In this document: positions 34,890 to 46,398 of the stretch, piece by piece
Layout of the letters: the number at the start of each line of letters is the position of its first letter
Numbering within the stretch: the stretch's first letter is position 1
DNA from: Welwitschia mirabilis
Lineage: Eukaryota > Gnetophyta > Gnetopsida > Welwitschiales
Assembly: GCA_051453625.1 (NCBI GenBank)
Contig: JBOZIK010000001.1
Span: forward strand, 291,762,668 to 291,826,667
Reading direction: 5' to 3'
DNA length: 64,000 nt
The notes under the pieces: model-generated
The model's input: the letters and a program-made list of their open reading frames with translations, nothing else
Database searches by the model: none
Told to the model about the DNA's origin: nothing
Made by a program: the position numbers and the translations under genes

Positions 34890-35300
34890 ACAAGAAAAAA
34901 AGAGATGAAACAAGCTATGCTAAAGACAAACCTAAGTAGAAGAAGAGACCAATAAAAGAATGAGCGAGAGGAAGCATATTTGATTATTATAGGTGATTAT
35001 AGATGATTTGAAAAAATGAGGTCATTACTAAGAAGTGGGAAGTGAACTTAAGAAATGGGATTGTTTTTAAAAAGTGGGAACTAAAGGCATCAGATTACAC
35101 TTCTTGCCTCTCAAATAATTAATAGCTAGTGATTGGTCTCTCAGTTAAAATTATGCTTTTATTTAATTATAAAACTATTATGTAATAATTATGTTCTTAT
35201 TTAATTATAAAATTGTTATGTAATAATTACATTTTCATTTAATTAGAAAGCCATTATAAAATAATTATGTTTTTTTTCCAATTAGAAAACTGATATGTAA
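34890..35300 (-). repeat. R1 repeat family, inverted copy
   Basis: On the minus strand this reads like 12560-12720 and 13510-13560: CTTCTTCTACTTAGGTTTGT, then CCACTTCTTAGTAATG, CTAGCTATTAATTATTTGAG and AAGAAGTGTA, with the 39-bp array at its end (35160-35300). The copy starts at the edge of the gap. Confidence 0.85.
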
Positions 35301-36079
35301 TAACTAGATTAGATATATACTATAACACTTAACTCAGTGATATCTACGTTGGTTGTTGATGAATTTGACTACTTATCTTTTAGGTTTAGTATTTAAATAT
35401 TCATATTTATCTTTTCAAAGTTCTTTTCTTGCCAATTTTTGCATTGGTTTTTAATAATTTAGCTCCATTCTTTCTACATTGTAATCATCTTTTCTTGTGA
35501 TGGGAAATATTAATCAGTAAATTTTAGTTTAAGATGAGAAATTAGACTCTTAAATTGTATATGACTTAGAGATAGGATTTTTGAATATCTTCCTTTTCTT
35601 CCTTCTATTCAATAATCCATTTGAATAAAAATATAGAGCATGGATATTATAGATGAATTAAGAGAATAAGGTTACTATTAAGGAATGTCAAAAGTCAAAT
35701 CATTATGTTCTTATGTTATATTTCTTACCTTTCAAATAAATTAGTGTCTAGATATTTCCCTCTTAGCTAAGATGATACTTTTCTTTAATTACAAAAATTT
35801 AGAAATAAGTCCTTGGCAAAATCTAGGGCTAACAAAATAGGGGCTTAATAAATGGACTTCAAAATAGATAAAAATGCATGATATTCCTCTGGAATCTTTT
35901 TTAACTTCTTAATCTTACTTAAGAATATATTATAGAGGCTTATTTACCTCTATAAATTTGAAAATAAAATCTTTAACAAAATTAATCTTTTAAAATAAAT
36001 ATATCAAGGATTTATTTAAATTAGAAAATATTAGGTAACTAATTATCTCAATTCTTTATCAGTCAATTATTGCTCTAAA
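35301..36079 (-). repeat. Second inverted R1 piece and flanks
   Basis: 35640-35800 repeats the R1 segment (ATTAGTGTCTAG, TTCTTACCTTTCAAATAA, TTTCTTTAATTAC) in the same minus orientation as 34890-35300. The remainder shows no gene. The part above 35950 may be degraded downstream pol of the gypsy element. Confidence 0.6.
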
Positions 36080-36790
36080 TTTTAAGATACAATGTCAAAG
36101 TATAATTCTCAAATCTAAAATAAAAACACTCTTCTTAAGGTTGAAAGATATTTTAAAATCCTCACAATAGTCAAAATTTTTTTGAAGGTAAAAGACATGA
36201 TTAGTTTTCATTTCCAAATAAACTGTAATATCATCTAAATAAATTAGTATGAGATGATTGATAATTCATATGAAAACTTTATCCATGGCTCTTTGAAATG
36301 TTGCTTTAGTATTTAACAATCTAAAAACCATTCTTTTATAAGTAAAAATAATTAATTTTATAGTAATAATAGCCCTAATATAATCTTCATTCTTAATAAA
36401 TATCTAATTATATCCTAAGAATCCATTCAAAAATGAATTAATTTTATAACCTACAACACTTTGGATGATTTCATTAATTCTAGGCAATGGGTATTGATAT
36501 CTAATAAAGGTCTGATTTAAGTAAATCCATGCAAAGTTAGATATCTTTATTCTTTTTGCTAACGAGGAGAAGATTTGATAATCATGTAGTATACCCAAAA
36601 GTATATATTATTCCTAATCAAGTAAGCTTTTTTAAGCTCTTGATGCATAGCAAGTTCCATCTTGGGATTAATAGCCTTGAGATTTTGATCAAATAGTTTA
36701 AGATGAGATTTCACTAGAATCCTATAAGTCATAAAATTGGAATTAAAGGTCTTAATATCTTTATCTGATTAAGCAAATACATCTATTTCC
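36080..36790 (-). pseudogene. Ty3/gypsy reverse transcriptase relic (Tat/Ogre-like)
   Basis: Minus strand: SDKDIKTFNSNFM (VFAWSYEDLK..D), LKAINPKMELAMHQELKKL (R..NP......EL.KL), GIIY, then FAWIYLNQTFIRYQYPLPRI (VD.R.LN.A...D..PLP), INSFLNGFLGYN (FSFLDGFSGYN), TKATFQRAMDKVF (NAGATFQRAMD.VF) and LIYLDDITVYLEMKTNH (YLDD active site, 36230-36241). Family features place it with plant Tat/Ogre-like gypsy elements. The catalytic YLDD is intact, but stops and shifts occur throughout. An archaeal-type RNase H lies upstream on the same strand. Confidence 0.85.
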
Positions 36791-37189
36791 ATAATAGTTT
36801 AATTAGATGTCTTAAAAATGCTAAAGGTATGAACATATTAATGTTAACTTTCTTTTGCTTTTCTAAGTTACTAGATAAATTTTCCTTAGCCTTATCAGAG
36901 GAGATCTATGATAAGATCTCTTAAATACTCTTGAATGTTTTATAGAATAAATCATATTTAAGGTTTGATACTTGTTTTGAGATTATATGTAAATCTAATA
37001 ATGTTGATAAATCATCAAAAGAATATATCTGACCATGCTCTAATTTCTCTAATTATTGGTTCTCAAACATGTCTTTGTAATTAAGAAAATGTTGTATCTA
37101 ATATTTTGAATGAAAAACCTATTGATGTATGATATTAGTAGGGAATTAATGTTCATATATTTTTTTCTAAAATTACTTTAATATGAAAA

Positions 37190-37590
37190 TTCATATCTTG
37201 ATCAATATTTTAAGCTACTCATTAAGTAAGCTTATGAGCTCTCAAGTTTTCATGTCGACGAATTACCAAAATTTTGAGAGCTAAAAACTTATTAAAGAGT
37301 TACTAAATAATATAATAGTATGCTTTTAGTAATTTATTATTAATCATGTATTCTCCTTTAATTTGTTTAAAGGAAAGTTAAAAAGCTCTAAAAATGTGAA
37401 AAAAATTTATTTCTATAGCAAGTGTAAATCTGAGACTAAGACATAAGGCTTCATATTTAGCTATATTATTGGTGACTAAAAAATTAAAATTGTAACGACT
37501 GATAAAATATCTAGTACACTGAGATTCTAGGTAAACTTTAGTGCTAAAATCTTATTGCAAGTGAGCTTCATCAAAATATAATATCCATAT
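37190..37590 (-). pseudogene. Archaeal-type RNase H relic of gypsy element
   Basis: The minus strand reads ILYFDEAHLQ (W.LYFDGA), VYLESQCTRYFIS (VVL.SP.G..Y..S), LVTNNIAKYEALCLSLRF (CTNN.AEYEAL..GL), INFFHIF, then QIKGEYMINNKLLKAYY (Q..GEY......L..Y) and RRHENLRAHKL (R..N..AD.LA). This is the second, archaeal-like RNase H of Tat/Ogre elements. The catalytic Asp and Glu are kept (FD, YEA), though the usual DG is DE. It precedes the RT in the reading direction, with about 400 bases between. Stops inactivate it. Confidence 0.82.
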
Positions 37591-37838
37591 TATGTCAGAG
37601 TAGGCACAAGTTCATAAGTTTCTTTAAAGATGGTGCATATATCATTAAAGAAACTAATCAAATTTATTACTATATTTACCCTATCAAATGTAATATAATT
37701 TTTCATAGATAACTTGCTATGAATTAATATTTTGTTTGAGTTTTGATAATAGGGGTGTTACATATGGGACATATTTGTAGTTAAATATTTATTAAGTGCA
37801 TTCATCCAATTTCTACTTAAGATCATACTAGAAATGGT
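37591..37838 (-). other. Gypsy internal DNA up to the LTR-A insertion
   Basis: The minus strand shows ICPICNTPIIKTQTKY, a possible Cys pair, otherwise no motif. The relic stops where LTR-A begins, so the upstream gag-protease part was probably displaced or lost by that insertion. Confidence 0.35.
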
Positions 37839-38413
37839 TGATGATAGGATTGAGAACCCTAGAAGGGGGGTGAATACGTCCTTTTAAAAAGATGCAACAC
37901 AACATTCTAAATGAATCTAATCTTAGATGAAACTTATATACAATAATTAACTAATAAAAAATGTGCAATAGAAGTAAAGAAATAATGACTGAAAGCATAA
38001 AAATACTAAATGGATGCATTCCAAAGTTATAGTAGTTCAGGAAACCCCCTACTACACTCTTGATGATCAGCTTATCCCTATACTAGATCTCAGATCTTCA
38101 TTACTCCACCAGGTATTCCAAGTTCACCTGTAACCTTTACAAATGGACTTTTCCAAGCTTAGTCTCAACCTTTGAATAGACTTTTCAAGGCTTAGTCTCA
38201 ACCTTTAAACAGCCTTTTCAAGGCTTAGTCTTAACTTTTTATAAATCAAAGTAGTGATGTAATAATGCCAACAGAGCATGGATATTACTCGTTCTTGATT
38301 CAGTAGATTTGATGGATCTCTTCTCCTATAGATGTAACATGAATGAAGCATAGGATCTAACCTTAAATGTAGAGATGATATAGATGATAGATCTTCTTTG
38401 ATCACAAGTATAG

Positions 38414-39336
38414 NNNNNNNNNNNNNNNNNNNNNNNNNNNNNNNNNNNNNNNNNNNNNNNNNNNNNNNNNNNNNNNNNNNNNNNNNNNNNNNNNNNNNNN
38501 NNNNNNNNNNNNNNNNNNNNNNNNNNNNNNNNNNNNNNNNNNNNNNNNNNNNNNNNNNNNNNNNNNNNNNNNNNNNNNNNNNNNNNNNNNNNNNNNNNNN
38601 NNNNNNNNNNNNNNNNNNNNNNNNNNNNNNNNNNNNNNNNNNNNNNNNNNNNNNNNNNNNNNNNNNNNNNNNNNNNNNNNNNNNNNNNNNNNNNNNNNNN
38701 NNNNNNNNNNNNNNNNNNNNNNNNNNNNNNNNNNNNNNNNNNNNNNNNNNNNNNNNNNNNNNNNNNNNNNNNNNNNNNNNNNNNNNNNNNNNNNNNNNNN
38801 NNNNNNNNNNNNNNNNNNNNNNNNNNNNNNNNNNNNNNNNNNNNNNNNNNNNNNNNNNNNNNNNNNNNNNNNNNNNNNNNNNNNNNNNNNNNNNNNNNNN
38901 NNNNNNNNNNNNNNNNNNNNNNNNNNNNNNNNNNNNNNNNNNNNNNNNNNNNNNNNNNNNNNNNNNNNNNNNNNNNNNNNNNNNNNNNNNNNNNNNNNNN
39001 NNNNNNNNNNNNNNNNNNNNNNNNNNNNNNNNNNNNNNNNNNNNNNNNNNNNNNNNNNNNNNNNNNNNNNNNNNNNNNNNNNNNNNNNNNNNNNNNNNNN
39101 NNNNNNNNNNNNNNNNNNNNNNNNNNNNNNNNNNNNNNNNNNNNNNNNNNNNNNNNNNNNNNNNNNNNNNNNNNNNNNNNNNNNNNNNNNNNNNNNNNNN
39201 NNNNNNNNNNNNNNNNNNNNNNNNNNNNNNNNNNNNNNNNNNNNNNNNNNNNNNNNNNNNNNNNNNNNNNNNNNNNNNNNNNNNNNNNNNNNNNNNNNNN
39301 NNNNNNNNNNNNNNNNNNNNNNNNNNNNNNNNNNNN
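38414..39336. other. Assembly gap, 923 N, probably spurious
   Basis: ATCACAAGTATAG stands immediately before the gap (38401-38413) and again immediately after it (39337-39349). Copy B of the LTR has one AGAAGTATAGATGCTAA at the matching place with nothing inserted. The gap is therefore likely an unmerged contig overlap. The 378- and 321-codon 'ORFs' across it are made of N. Confidence 0.95.
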
Positions 39337-39889
39337 ATCACAAGTATAGATGCTAAGATATAATAGTGAAAGTTACAAGATTACAATGCTTGATCCTTCA
39401 GATCTAATAGATTCACCAAATTGAAAATAGTTCCAAAAGATTCTTTGGTCATCTATGTCTTAGTTATTTATACTGAAAGGCTTTTAGGATTTATTACATT
39501 TGAACTGCGCTTCCAACGACTATAAACATCTAGAAAATGGCCATCCAATAACTACATAATAGATACATAATGATGAGAAAATTTTATTTCTGCTTCTTAA
39601 AAGTTCAGTCAGCCCCATTTGGTGCTGTGACTTACACAGATCGCTTAAGTGAGAATTTTAGTTATCCTAATTTCGTATAGCTCCATGTCTGATTAATCCC
39701 ATCTGGGTTCAGTTAACCTTAGTCTAGTCGCCTGCTTCTCCTGATAAAATTCTTGCTAGTTTTTAACATTAGGTTCAATTGACCCCTTTAGGCGTTTGGT
39801 CGACCCCATAATGATCGGCTTAAGTGTATCAGCTGCATAGTACTCAGATTCAGTTGATCCCATCATATGCTTGGTTGACTCGTTGATAA

Positions 39890-39989
39890 NNNNNNNNNNN
39901 NNNNNNNNNNNNNNNNNNNNNNNNNNNNNNNNNNNNNNNNNNNNNNNNNNNNNNNNNNNNNNNNNNNNNNNNNNNNNNNNNNNNNNNNN
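39890..39989. other. Assembly gap, 100 N (size unknown)
   Basis: A round 100-N run inside LTR copy A. Copy B has several hundred bases of GTTGACC-rich sequence at the corresponding place, so real sequence is missing here. Confidence 0.97.
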
Positions 39990-40245
39990 GAACTCAAGTG
40001 TTCTTGACAATTATTGTTGAACCTATTATTGTGAAGAGTGATCACCACTTAAGTATGCCTTTCCATTTCTTTTGATTTTTACTTAAACTCATTTTCAAAT
40101 ACCCCTTATTATTCTCGATGACTCCAATCTCAATGTCATTTTCACATTGTCTCAACCTTATTAACATTTATAATATCAATTTTGACTCAGCAAATTTTTT
40201 TGATGTACACCTTACCAACATGTAATTAATATTTTTCCAACATCA

Positions 40246-41227
40246 GTAAAGTACAAAGAATTTCCAATTGCATCTATTCTATTTCTAATAAAATTTCTCA
40301 TTTACTCCTAAATCATGCAAAATTAATGTAATTTCAAGCATAAGTTCTTACCTATATTAAGTAGGAATAATGCTTATAGCTTTTACATTTTGCATTCTCA
40401 TGTGTTTTTATGCTCTATCATGTTTTTTCATGCTTTCAAAATCATGGTAGAATGGCTTCTAACAAAAGTTTTAATGCAAACTATAGCATTTGGTATTAAA
40501 GCTTTTGGGAAGTGGATCTAGATATCAAAAAGAAGGAAATCAAATAGATATTTTAATAAGAATGTTGATCACCATAATCAGTTTGATGAACTTCATCAAA
40601 AAATAAAGAGTTCTCAATGGCCCTTGTTGAACCCTCTTCATAAGAAAAGTAACCACCCTTGTTATGGTACTCTTAGGAGCTTACAGAAGAAATGTTTTGA
40701 GTTGAGTTTTGAGAAAAAAATATTGTCTTAAAAAGCTAAGTAAAATATGTAAAAAAATGGATCTCTACTCCATTAAAATGTAAATGGTATTTTCTAGAAA
40801 GCAGATTAATAAAGAGTTGAATGAAGTAAATATTATGGAAATAAGTTTTTCTAGTAAGAGAAAAGTTTCTATAAGATAAATAAGTAAAAACAATCAAATA
40901 AAATGGATTATATTTTTAAAATAAATCCACTAAATGGGTATTTCTTTTATATAACTTCATGAATTTTGTAGTATAATATAAAGTGATTAATGTAAGCTAG
41001 TAAAACCATGATCACATTTATGATTTTCAAGATTAAAAGTTCTTATTTTGAGTTTGAAAAGTAAAAATAGATGTAAATCAATGAAATAATAGCACAAAAA
41101 TATGTATCTTCTACTTTATTTAGCTTCTTGTACTGTGAACATGCTAAGGATAATTTAGTATTTTAAGTATCCCTAATTTAAATCTCTTTCTCTATTTTGT
41201 ATATATTTGTTTGTCAAGGAACTAACA
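40246..41227 (+). other. Probable 3' internal region of an Athila-like element
   Basis: No recognisable protein. It leads into a polypurine tract and LTR start at 41228-41252, so it is read as the non-coding 3' part of a plus-strand gypsy element. Confidence 0.4.
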
Positions 41228-41251
41228 AAACCTTAAGCTTAGGGGAACTAA
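41228..41251 (+). promoter_or_regulatory. Polypurine-tract region before 3' LTR
   Basis: TTGTCAAGGAACTAACAAAAC (41211 onward) followed by TTAAGCTTAGGGGAACT resembles the 'AAGGAC.AGCAAAA..TTAAGCTTGGGG' segment that precedes the 3' LTR in Athila-like plant gypsy elements. TGATGATAG follows at 41252. Confidence 0.55.
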
Positions 41252-42110
41252 TGATGATAGATTTTGATGTAAATCTTAATTATTAATAAAGTATTTTTCA
41301 TTATCTTAATTATGCATTTTAAATAAATAAAAAAATTTTATTTATCAATGTAATTACTAATCATAGGTTACTTAGTTAGTATATTAGTAGGTTAGTATGG
41401 GTTTATTTTATTATTGCATTTTAGGTATATGATGTTATGTGGCATGAAGATGAGAGAGATAGTTAAGATGATAGAAAAGTAATAACAATTCCAACCATAT
41501 ACCTATTCCTAAGGAGTAAAGAATGAATATAGAAAGATAAATTAGGGTATAAGAATGGAGTCACCACCAAAGGGCACAACAACATTTTTTATACTCCAAA
41601 GTGTTACTTGCAAAGTAGGGCACAAGCCTTAGGAATATTTATATAATGATTGATATTTTAATATAAAGCTGAAAAGCCTATTTGAGTATTATTATGTGCA
41701 TGTTCTATTACGTGAAAAAGTAGTATTATTTCTATTTACTCTTATTTATATAGCTAAATATAAATCAAGATAATTAACGGTACTTAGAAATAAGTATTAT
41801 CCAACATCTCATTTAATTTCTATCATGTTTTACTACTTTCTTCATTCCCCCATAGTATAATATATGCACATAATAATTTAGTAGTAATTAACTAACCTAA
41901 CTAGTTCAAGTAACGTCATCATGATGATGATGGATTCTACACTAAATGGTTGAATTTCAACTAGTTCTTTAGTAATCCTTTGGTTATTTTTATTTAATGG
42001 TGTGATCTTATTTTAGGTTAATAGCAACTTGGTTTTGAATTTTTCCAGTATTGTTTTGTATTATTTTATATTTTTTTGTGATATTTTTTGCAATTATTTC
42101 ATCACATTAG
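41252..42110 (+). mobile_element. Athila-like 3' LTR start
   Basis: Opens TGATGATAGATTTTGATG after the polypurine tract. The 3' end is not resolved and no second copy was found. About 860 bases are non-coding and AT-rich. Confidence 0.4.
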
Positions 42111-42790
42111 TACCCATCATTTTGGCAATAGAAGAAGGATCACTTTAAAATAAACTAGCGAAGATGGCAAAAACTATAATCCAATAAGATAGCTAAGGAA
42201 AATGATAGGATGAAAGAGTTAGGAATGTTAGAGACTCACATAAATATGGTTTAGATGAGTGAACTAGAAATAATGTTAAAATAGAGGTTGAAGAAGAATA
42301 TTTTAAGGAGGATGAAGTCACCCTTAGAAAGGTGAAAAATGAATAAATCTTTCCCAAATTGATGAATGAATTTAAGTAGTAAATGCGTACCATTCTTAAA
42401 TCACCTCACTCACAAGGAAAATCTTCTTAAATAGTTTAAGTAAAAAGGCCTAAAACGAAAGTTGCAATAGGATGCTATTAAGAAGATGATGGAGATTTAA
42501 GGCTATTAAATCATGATACCCATTGGCTAGAATATCTAATTCCTATTAATCTTATAGCCTTATAATAACTAGACAAAGTAAAAACCATAAATACTACAAT
42601 GGGACCCACTTTTAAGGATAAAAACTCAAAAGAACCCCTATTACATCTAAGCCTGTTTGATGCCTTCTGTAAATCTAATTATTTTGACTTAGAATCTAAC
42701 CTTCTGAGATATTTTCCTTTTTCTTTAAAAGGAGATACTTGATGTTCCAGTGTGTATTTGTGTAAACATTACATTCTTAAATAAATCCCA
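42111..42790 (+). pseudogene. Possible gypsy gag fragment
   Basis: The plus strand reads KIEVEEEYFKEDEVTLRKVK (acidic, near 42270-42340) and later GPTFKDKNSKEPLLHLSLFD, AFCKSNYFDLESNLLRYFPF and SLKGD (about 42600-42740). The last part resembles the gypsy gag core 'L..FP.SLKG.A..W'. One block only, so tentative. Confidence 0.35.
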
Positions 42791-42796
42791 GAAACC

Positions 42797-42814
42797 ATAT
42801 ATATATATATATAT
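42797..42814. repeat. AT microsatellite
   Basis: Nine uninterrupted AT dinucleotides. Confidence 0.95.
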
Positions 42815-44180
42815 TTCACAACATAATACACTAATATAGATGAAAGTAACTTAAACATCATAATTTCATTGAAAGAATAAGAGAGAAGAAAGAGATTTAA
42901 TTTCAAAAATAAAACACCTTGTAATCTATAAGTAGAAGAAAGTAATAATGTAAAAGGATAATACAAATAAATACACTATGAAAATGATATGCAAGTCCTA
43001 TTTTAAATGCATCTTCTATCTAATTATTAAATCCACTTGTTATAGATATTAGCCATGTATAACCTAGATCAATCAAGAAAATTCATCACAAGAACAAGAC
43101 CAATATAAGTTATTAGGTATGTCAAATAGAATATGAAAATAATGCAAGGTTAATTTAGAAAATGAAGTGCAATGTACCTAAAATAACAATGTCAATCTTA
43201 ACAAAGGTTGCCCTCATGATCTATATCACAAATGGAGATGCAAATAACAACATAAACAACATAATTAAAAATAACATAAACCATAATTAGATGCAAATAA
43301 CAAAAGATATTAAAAGAAAAAAGAGTTTTAATTAAAACAAAATAACATTTATGTTACAAAACACTAGCACCTCAATGAAGGATACACAGCCTAACATTAA
43401 GAAAGATGTCTCTCTGCAACAACAAATTAATGGATGTCCTACCCTCTAATCTCCTATCATGAGAATTTTTTGTGTCAAAGAAGATAAAATGGAGTCGAGG
43501 GTAAAGGAGGTATTTATTATAAAATAAATTCTAAAATTGGTAAATACAAACAGATGCATTAACAACCATAATAGTCACATAGAAAGATGTAATCCATATG
43601 GCTAGAGTTTGGTGAAGTTTGGTGAAGCATTATTTTTAGGTAATATCCTGTTAGTTGTTTAGACATCAAAGGAGATAATTCCATATCATATGAGTTTCAC
43701 TTTAGCTACTAGATTAATTTAGTAAGCATCCTCTTTAGCTTAAGTAGTTATGTCGTTTATACAGTCATCTAGACAATTATGTGGAAGATGAGCTTTTGTA
43801 AATTATTTCATCTGTTGCATTAGCCTCTTATTATAAATTACTTCAAGTGCTGTTAAATGTAATGAAAACTGCATGTTTTCATAACATTTGCCTTAACTCT
43901 CCATTATTATTGAAACTTAGCATAAACTTGTCTAATGTCCTATAAAACTACTTAAAATACCTTATCAAATACATACAATTTGGTAGTATGACATTGCCCT
44001 CACTTAGCCTTATCAGTCCCTAATAAAACTAGGTGAAGAATCATGATTGTGAGCCAAATTGACTAATAATAAATGAATTAGAGAATTATGAAATAAACTC
44101 AAAAATAATTTTATGAATCTCAAAATTTAGAATAAAAATGTTAAAAAAAGATAATTAAATGTTTTACTTGTATAGTGTAA
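42815..44180. other. No recognisable gene
   Basis: AT-rich DNA. No domain, primer site or LTR end was recognised on either strand. Confidence 0.4.
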
Positions 44181-44220
44181 GTGACCATACTATCATTCTA
44201 GTGGTCGTTTAGATGATGGA
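44181..44220. repeat. Quasi-palindromic motif P, copy 8
   Basis: TGACCATACTATCATTCTAG and TGGTCGTTTAGATGATGG: a diverged copy of the TCATC-centre-GATGA motif seen at 46.4 and 61.3-62.6 kb. Confidence 0.45.
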
Positions 44221-45029
44221 AGGGATGATATACTGAAAAATTATTCTTGAAAAATAGAAAGCTATAAAACTTTTTTCAAAAAGATAACCATTAAATGTAA
44301 TGATAATTAATAGCCCCTCACTCAAACGTATAGTAGATAAAAAATAATCATGTATAACATAAATAATCCTCATCATAAATTTTTAAAAATGATGTGTAAA
44401 AATGTACATAATATCTAGCAATAAAATGTATACCATAAGTCACTTCCCTCATCTAGTGATGATGAACTCTTAAAATGTAATAGGCTCAGGTGTAAGAGAA
44501 GAAGAGGGAGGGTGCTCAAGATTTGCAAGAAAATAATGGTTAGATAATGTCATAATCATATGTGTTGTCTCATCTCCTACACTCTAATTATCTCTAAGAG
44601 GTCTATCATCACACTATGCTCTATCTATAAGATGTGCTGTCACATATCAACCAATTACTCCTTCATGCACTATACTCTCCTCTCAATCATGGTGATCCTC
44701 TACTTTAGTGTAAAGATTCCTTAGTAAACTATTTATCTAATCATTTATGAAGTCTCTACCAAGAGAGCCTAAATCTACTCTAAGTAGTATTGGTCATAGA
44801 TCTCTGTAGTTGAGGTCTCTTTGTCTCTCTTGGTATTTTAATGTTCATATCCTATAGGAAGTAAAATAAAGTATAGATGTTGTAAATCTCTGATTATCTA
44901 TAGACTCTAGTATACCAAACCATCTAATCATAACTAAGAAAAGGCATGAATATCCCAGAATTTAAAGCTACATGCCTCAATCATGGTCATGAGTCTCCTC
45001 TAGATGAAGGTCGATAAGTCCCTTTACTT
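44221..45029. other. No recognisable gene
   Basis: AT-rich, many TCTCTA/CTCATA words. It may be degraded downstream sequence of the minus-strand relic at 45033-45690. Confidence 0.35.
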
Positions 45030-45032
45030 ATC

Positions 45033-45690
45033 CTACCTAAATAATGTTAACATGTATAAATGTTCAAACATCATATAAATAACATGAAATGATGGGCTAA
45101 TATTATGAATTAGACCTCTATGTAGAATTTGATAGGTAAGTAACAAATATATAACCAAAACTCCCCACCTATTTATAGTCAACTCAGCTAGAATGTCAAG
45201 TGCTGCACCATAAGCATGATTCTCCTCTATTCCACTAGTTGAATGAATGTGTGTGCTTCCAATACCATCTAGATTAGTCACTATAGCTAGTGGCTTAGGA
45301 GGATTACAATCTCTAACCTCAAATAGTACTATGATCATGTCAATGGACTGGCCATGAGGATCAAGATGCTGCTCTATATGAATCGTATCATTAAACTTCC
45401 TGATCTATGAAAAATCATATGCCTCTTATGCATCTAAAATATACTAGAGATATATAGCTATAAGTCTGTGGTCCATCGCTAGCTCCAATTAGCTCATAAA
45501 ATTCATGAAGTGTCTCTCAACCTAAATAGCATCTATCTAAATTATGAGTGACCTAACATAATGAGGTAGAGGCCAAACCAACTTTGCCTGCTTAACATCT
45601 GGTGATGCTAATGGATTCATCTCCTACTTAACATCCTTAGAATCTATCACAACCTATCTAACTCTACATGTGTATGGCCTAACCAATCAT
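45033..45690 (-). pseudogene. Coding-like relic of unknown family
   Basis: The 101-codon open frame at 45033-45338 continues upstream in frame to about 45640 with only a handful of stops: KQAKLVWPLPHYVRSLII, VERHFMNFMS, LELAMDHRLIAIYL, EAYDFS, HIEQHLDPHGQSIDMIIVLF, DCNPPKPLAIVTNLDGIGST and NHAYGAALDILAELTINRW. Composition is protein-like and uniform. I do not recognise the family. A Trp-Pro-Leu-Pro start and even helix-like spacing could suit a retrotransposon accessory or gag-like protein, but this is a guess. Confidence 0.4.
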
Positions 45691-46398
45691 AAATATGAGA
45701 CATGTCATGTGAAGTCAAGTGGAAATCTCTAAGATGTATCATGTGGAAGCTCGAAATGTCCCCTTAAATTGGTCTTTTAATGTGTAAAAATTATAAAATA
45801 TATCTTGCGCCATCTTAAGAGTGTCAATACATCTTGTTTTACCTAATCATGTAAAGAAAAATGCAAAATGCACAAAAACATCAAAAAGTATAAATTAGAT
45901 GGGCCTCACATAAGGTGAAAAATAAAAGTGCTCAAATGAAAAATATAATATACTAAAATCATAGAGAGCATTTTACTAATTAATTTTTCCTAAAGGACCA
46001 CTATGTTGTAACTTATGTTTTATGATAAAATGAGTGTTAAAGTTAAAAACTTAATTTTACCTTATAAAGTGCACAATTCATCATATCTCATAAAATATAT
46101 CGTGAAAATCATATCTATAAGTTATAAATTAAAGAGCATGAAAAACTAGATAATATACATGGAAAATATGCACTGAAAGGCTCAAAAATAGAAAAAAATT
46201 AAAAATAATATGGTAGAGAAAAACATACCTCATTTTGCAAAATCTAGTGAAAACTTACAGTCTGAGGCACGAATCTGACTAGGAGAAGTTCCAGAATGTT
46301 GGTAGGGGCTAGGGGCATATCATCTCTTAACAGAACAAATGAAAAAAATACATAATGGAGAAAAAAAAAAGAAGGAAAAGAAGTTGATCCATGGTTTT
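45691..46398. other. No recognisable gene
   Basis: AT-rich. No supported feature. It may be the LTR of the minus-strand gypsy element to its right. Confidence 0.35.

Larger units (their letters stand above)
37839..40245 (-). mobile_element. Long LTR, copy A
   Basis: Starts TGATGATAGG and ends AACATCA. It aligns with copy B (51477-53031) over all visible sequence: AACCCTAGAAGGGGGGTGAA, TAATTAACTAAT, the GATGATCAGCTTAT/AGATCTCAG block, TTCAAGGCTTAGTC, TAGTGATGTAAT, GATTCAGTAGATTTGAT, and many GGTCGACCCC/GGTTGACC-like words. On the minus strand the end reads CCTATTCACCCCCC..., as in many long plant copia LTRs, hence the strand call. Apparent length is inflated by gaps at 38414 and 39890. No internal region is attached on either side. 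Confidence 0.7.

Noticed and set aside
38205-39363. Two very long open frames (378 and 321 codons)
   Set aside because: They consist almost wholly of N. Only the short ends are real sequence, and these lie inside an LTR.
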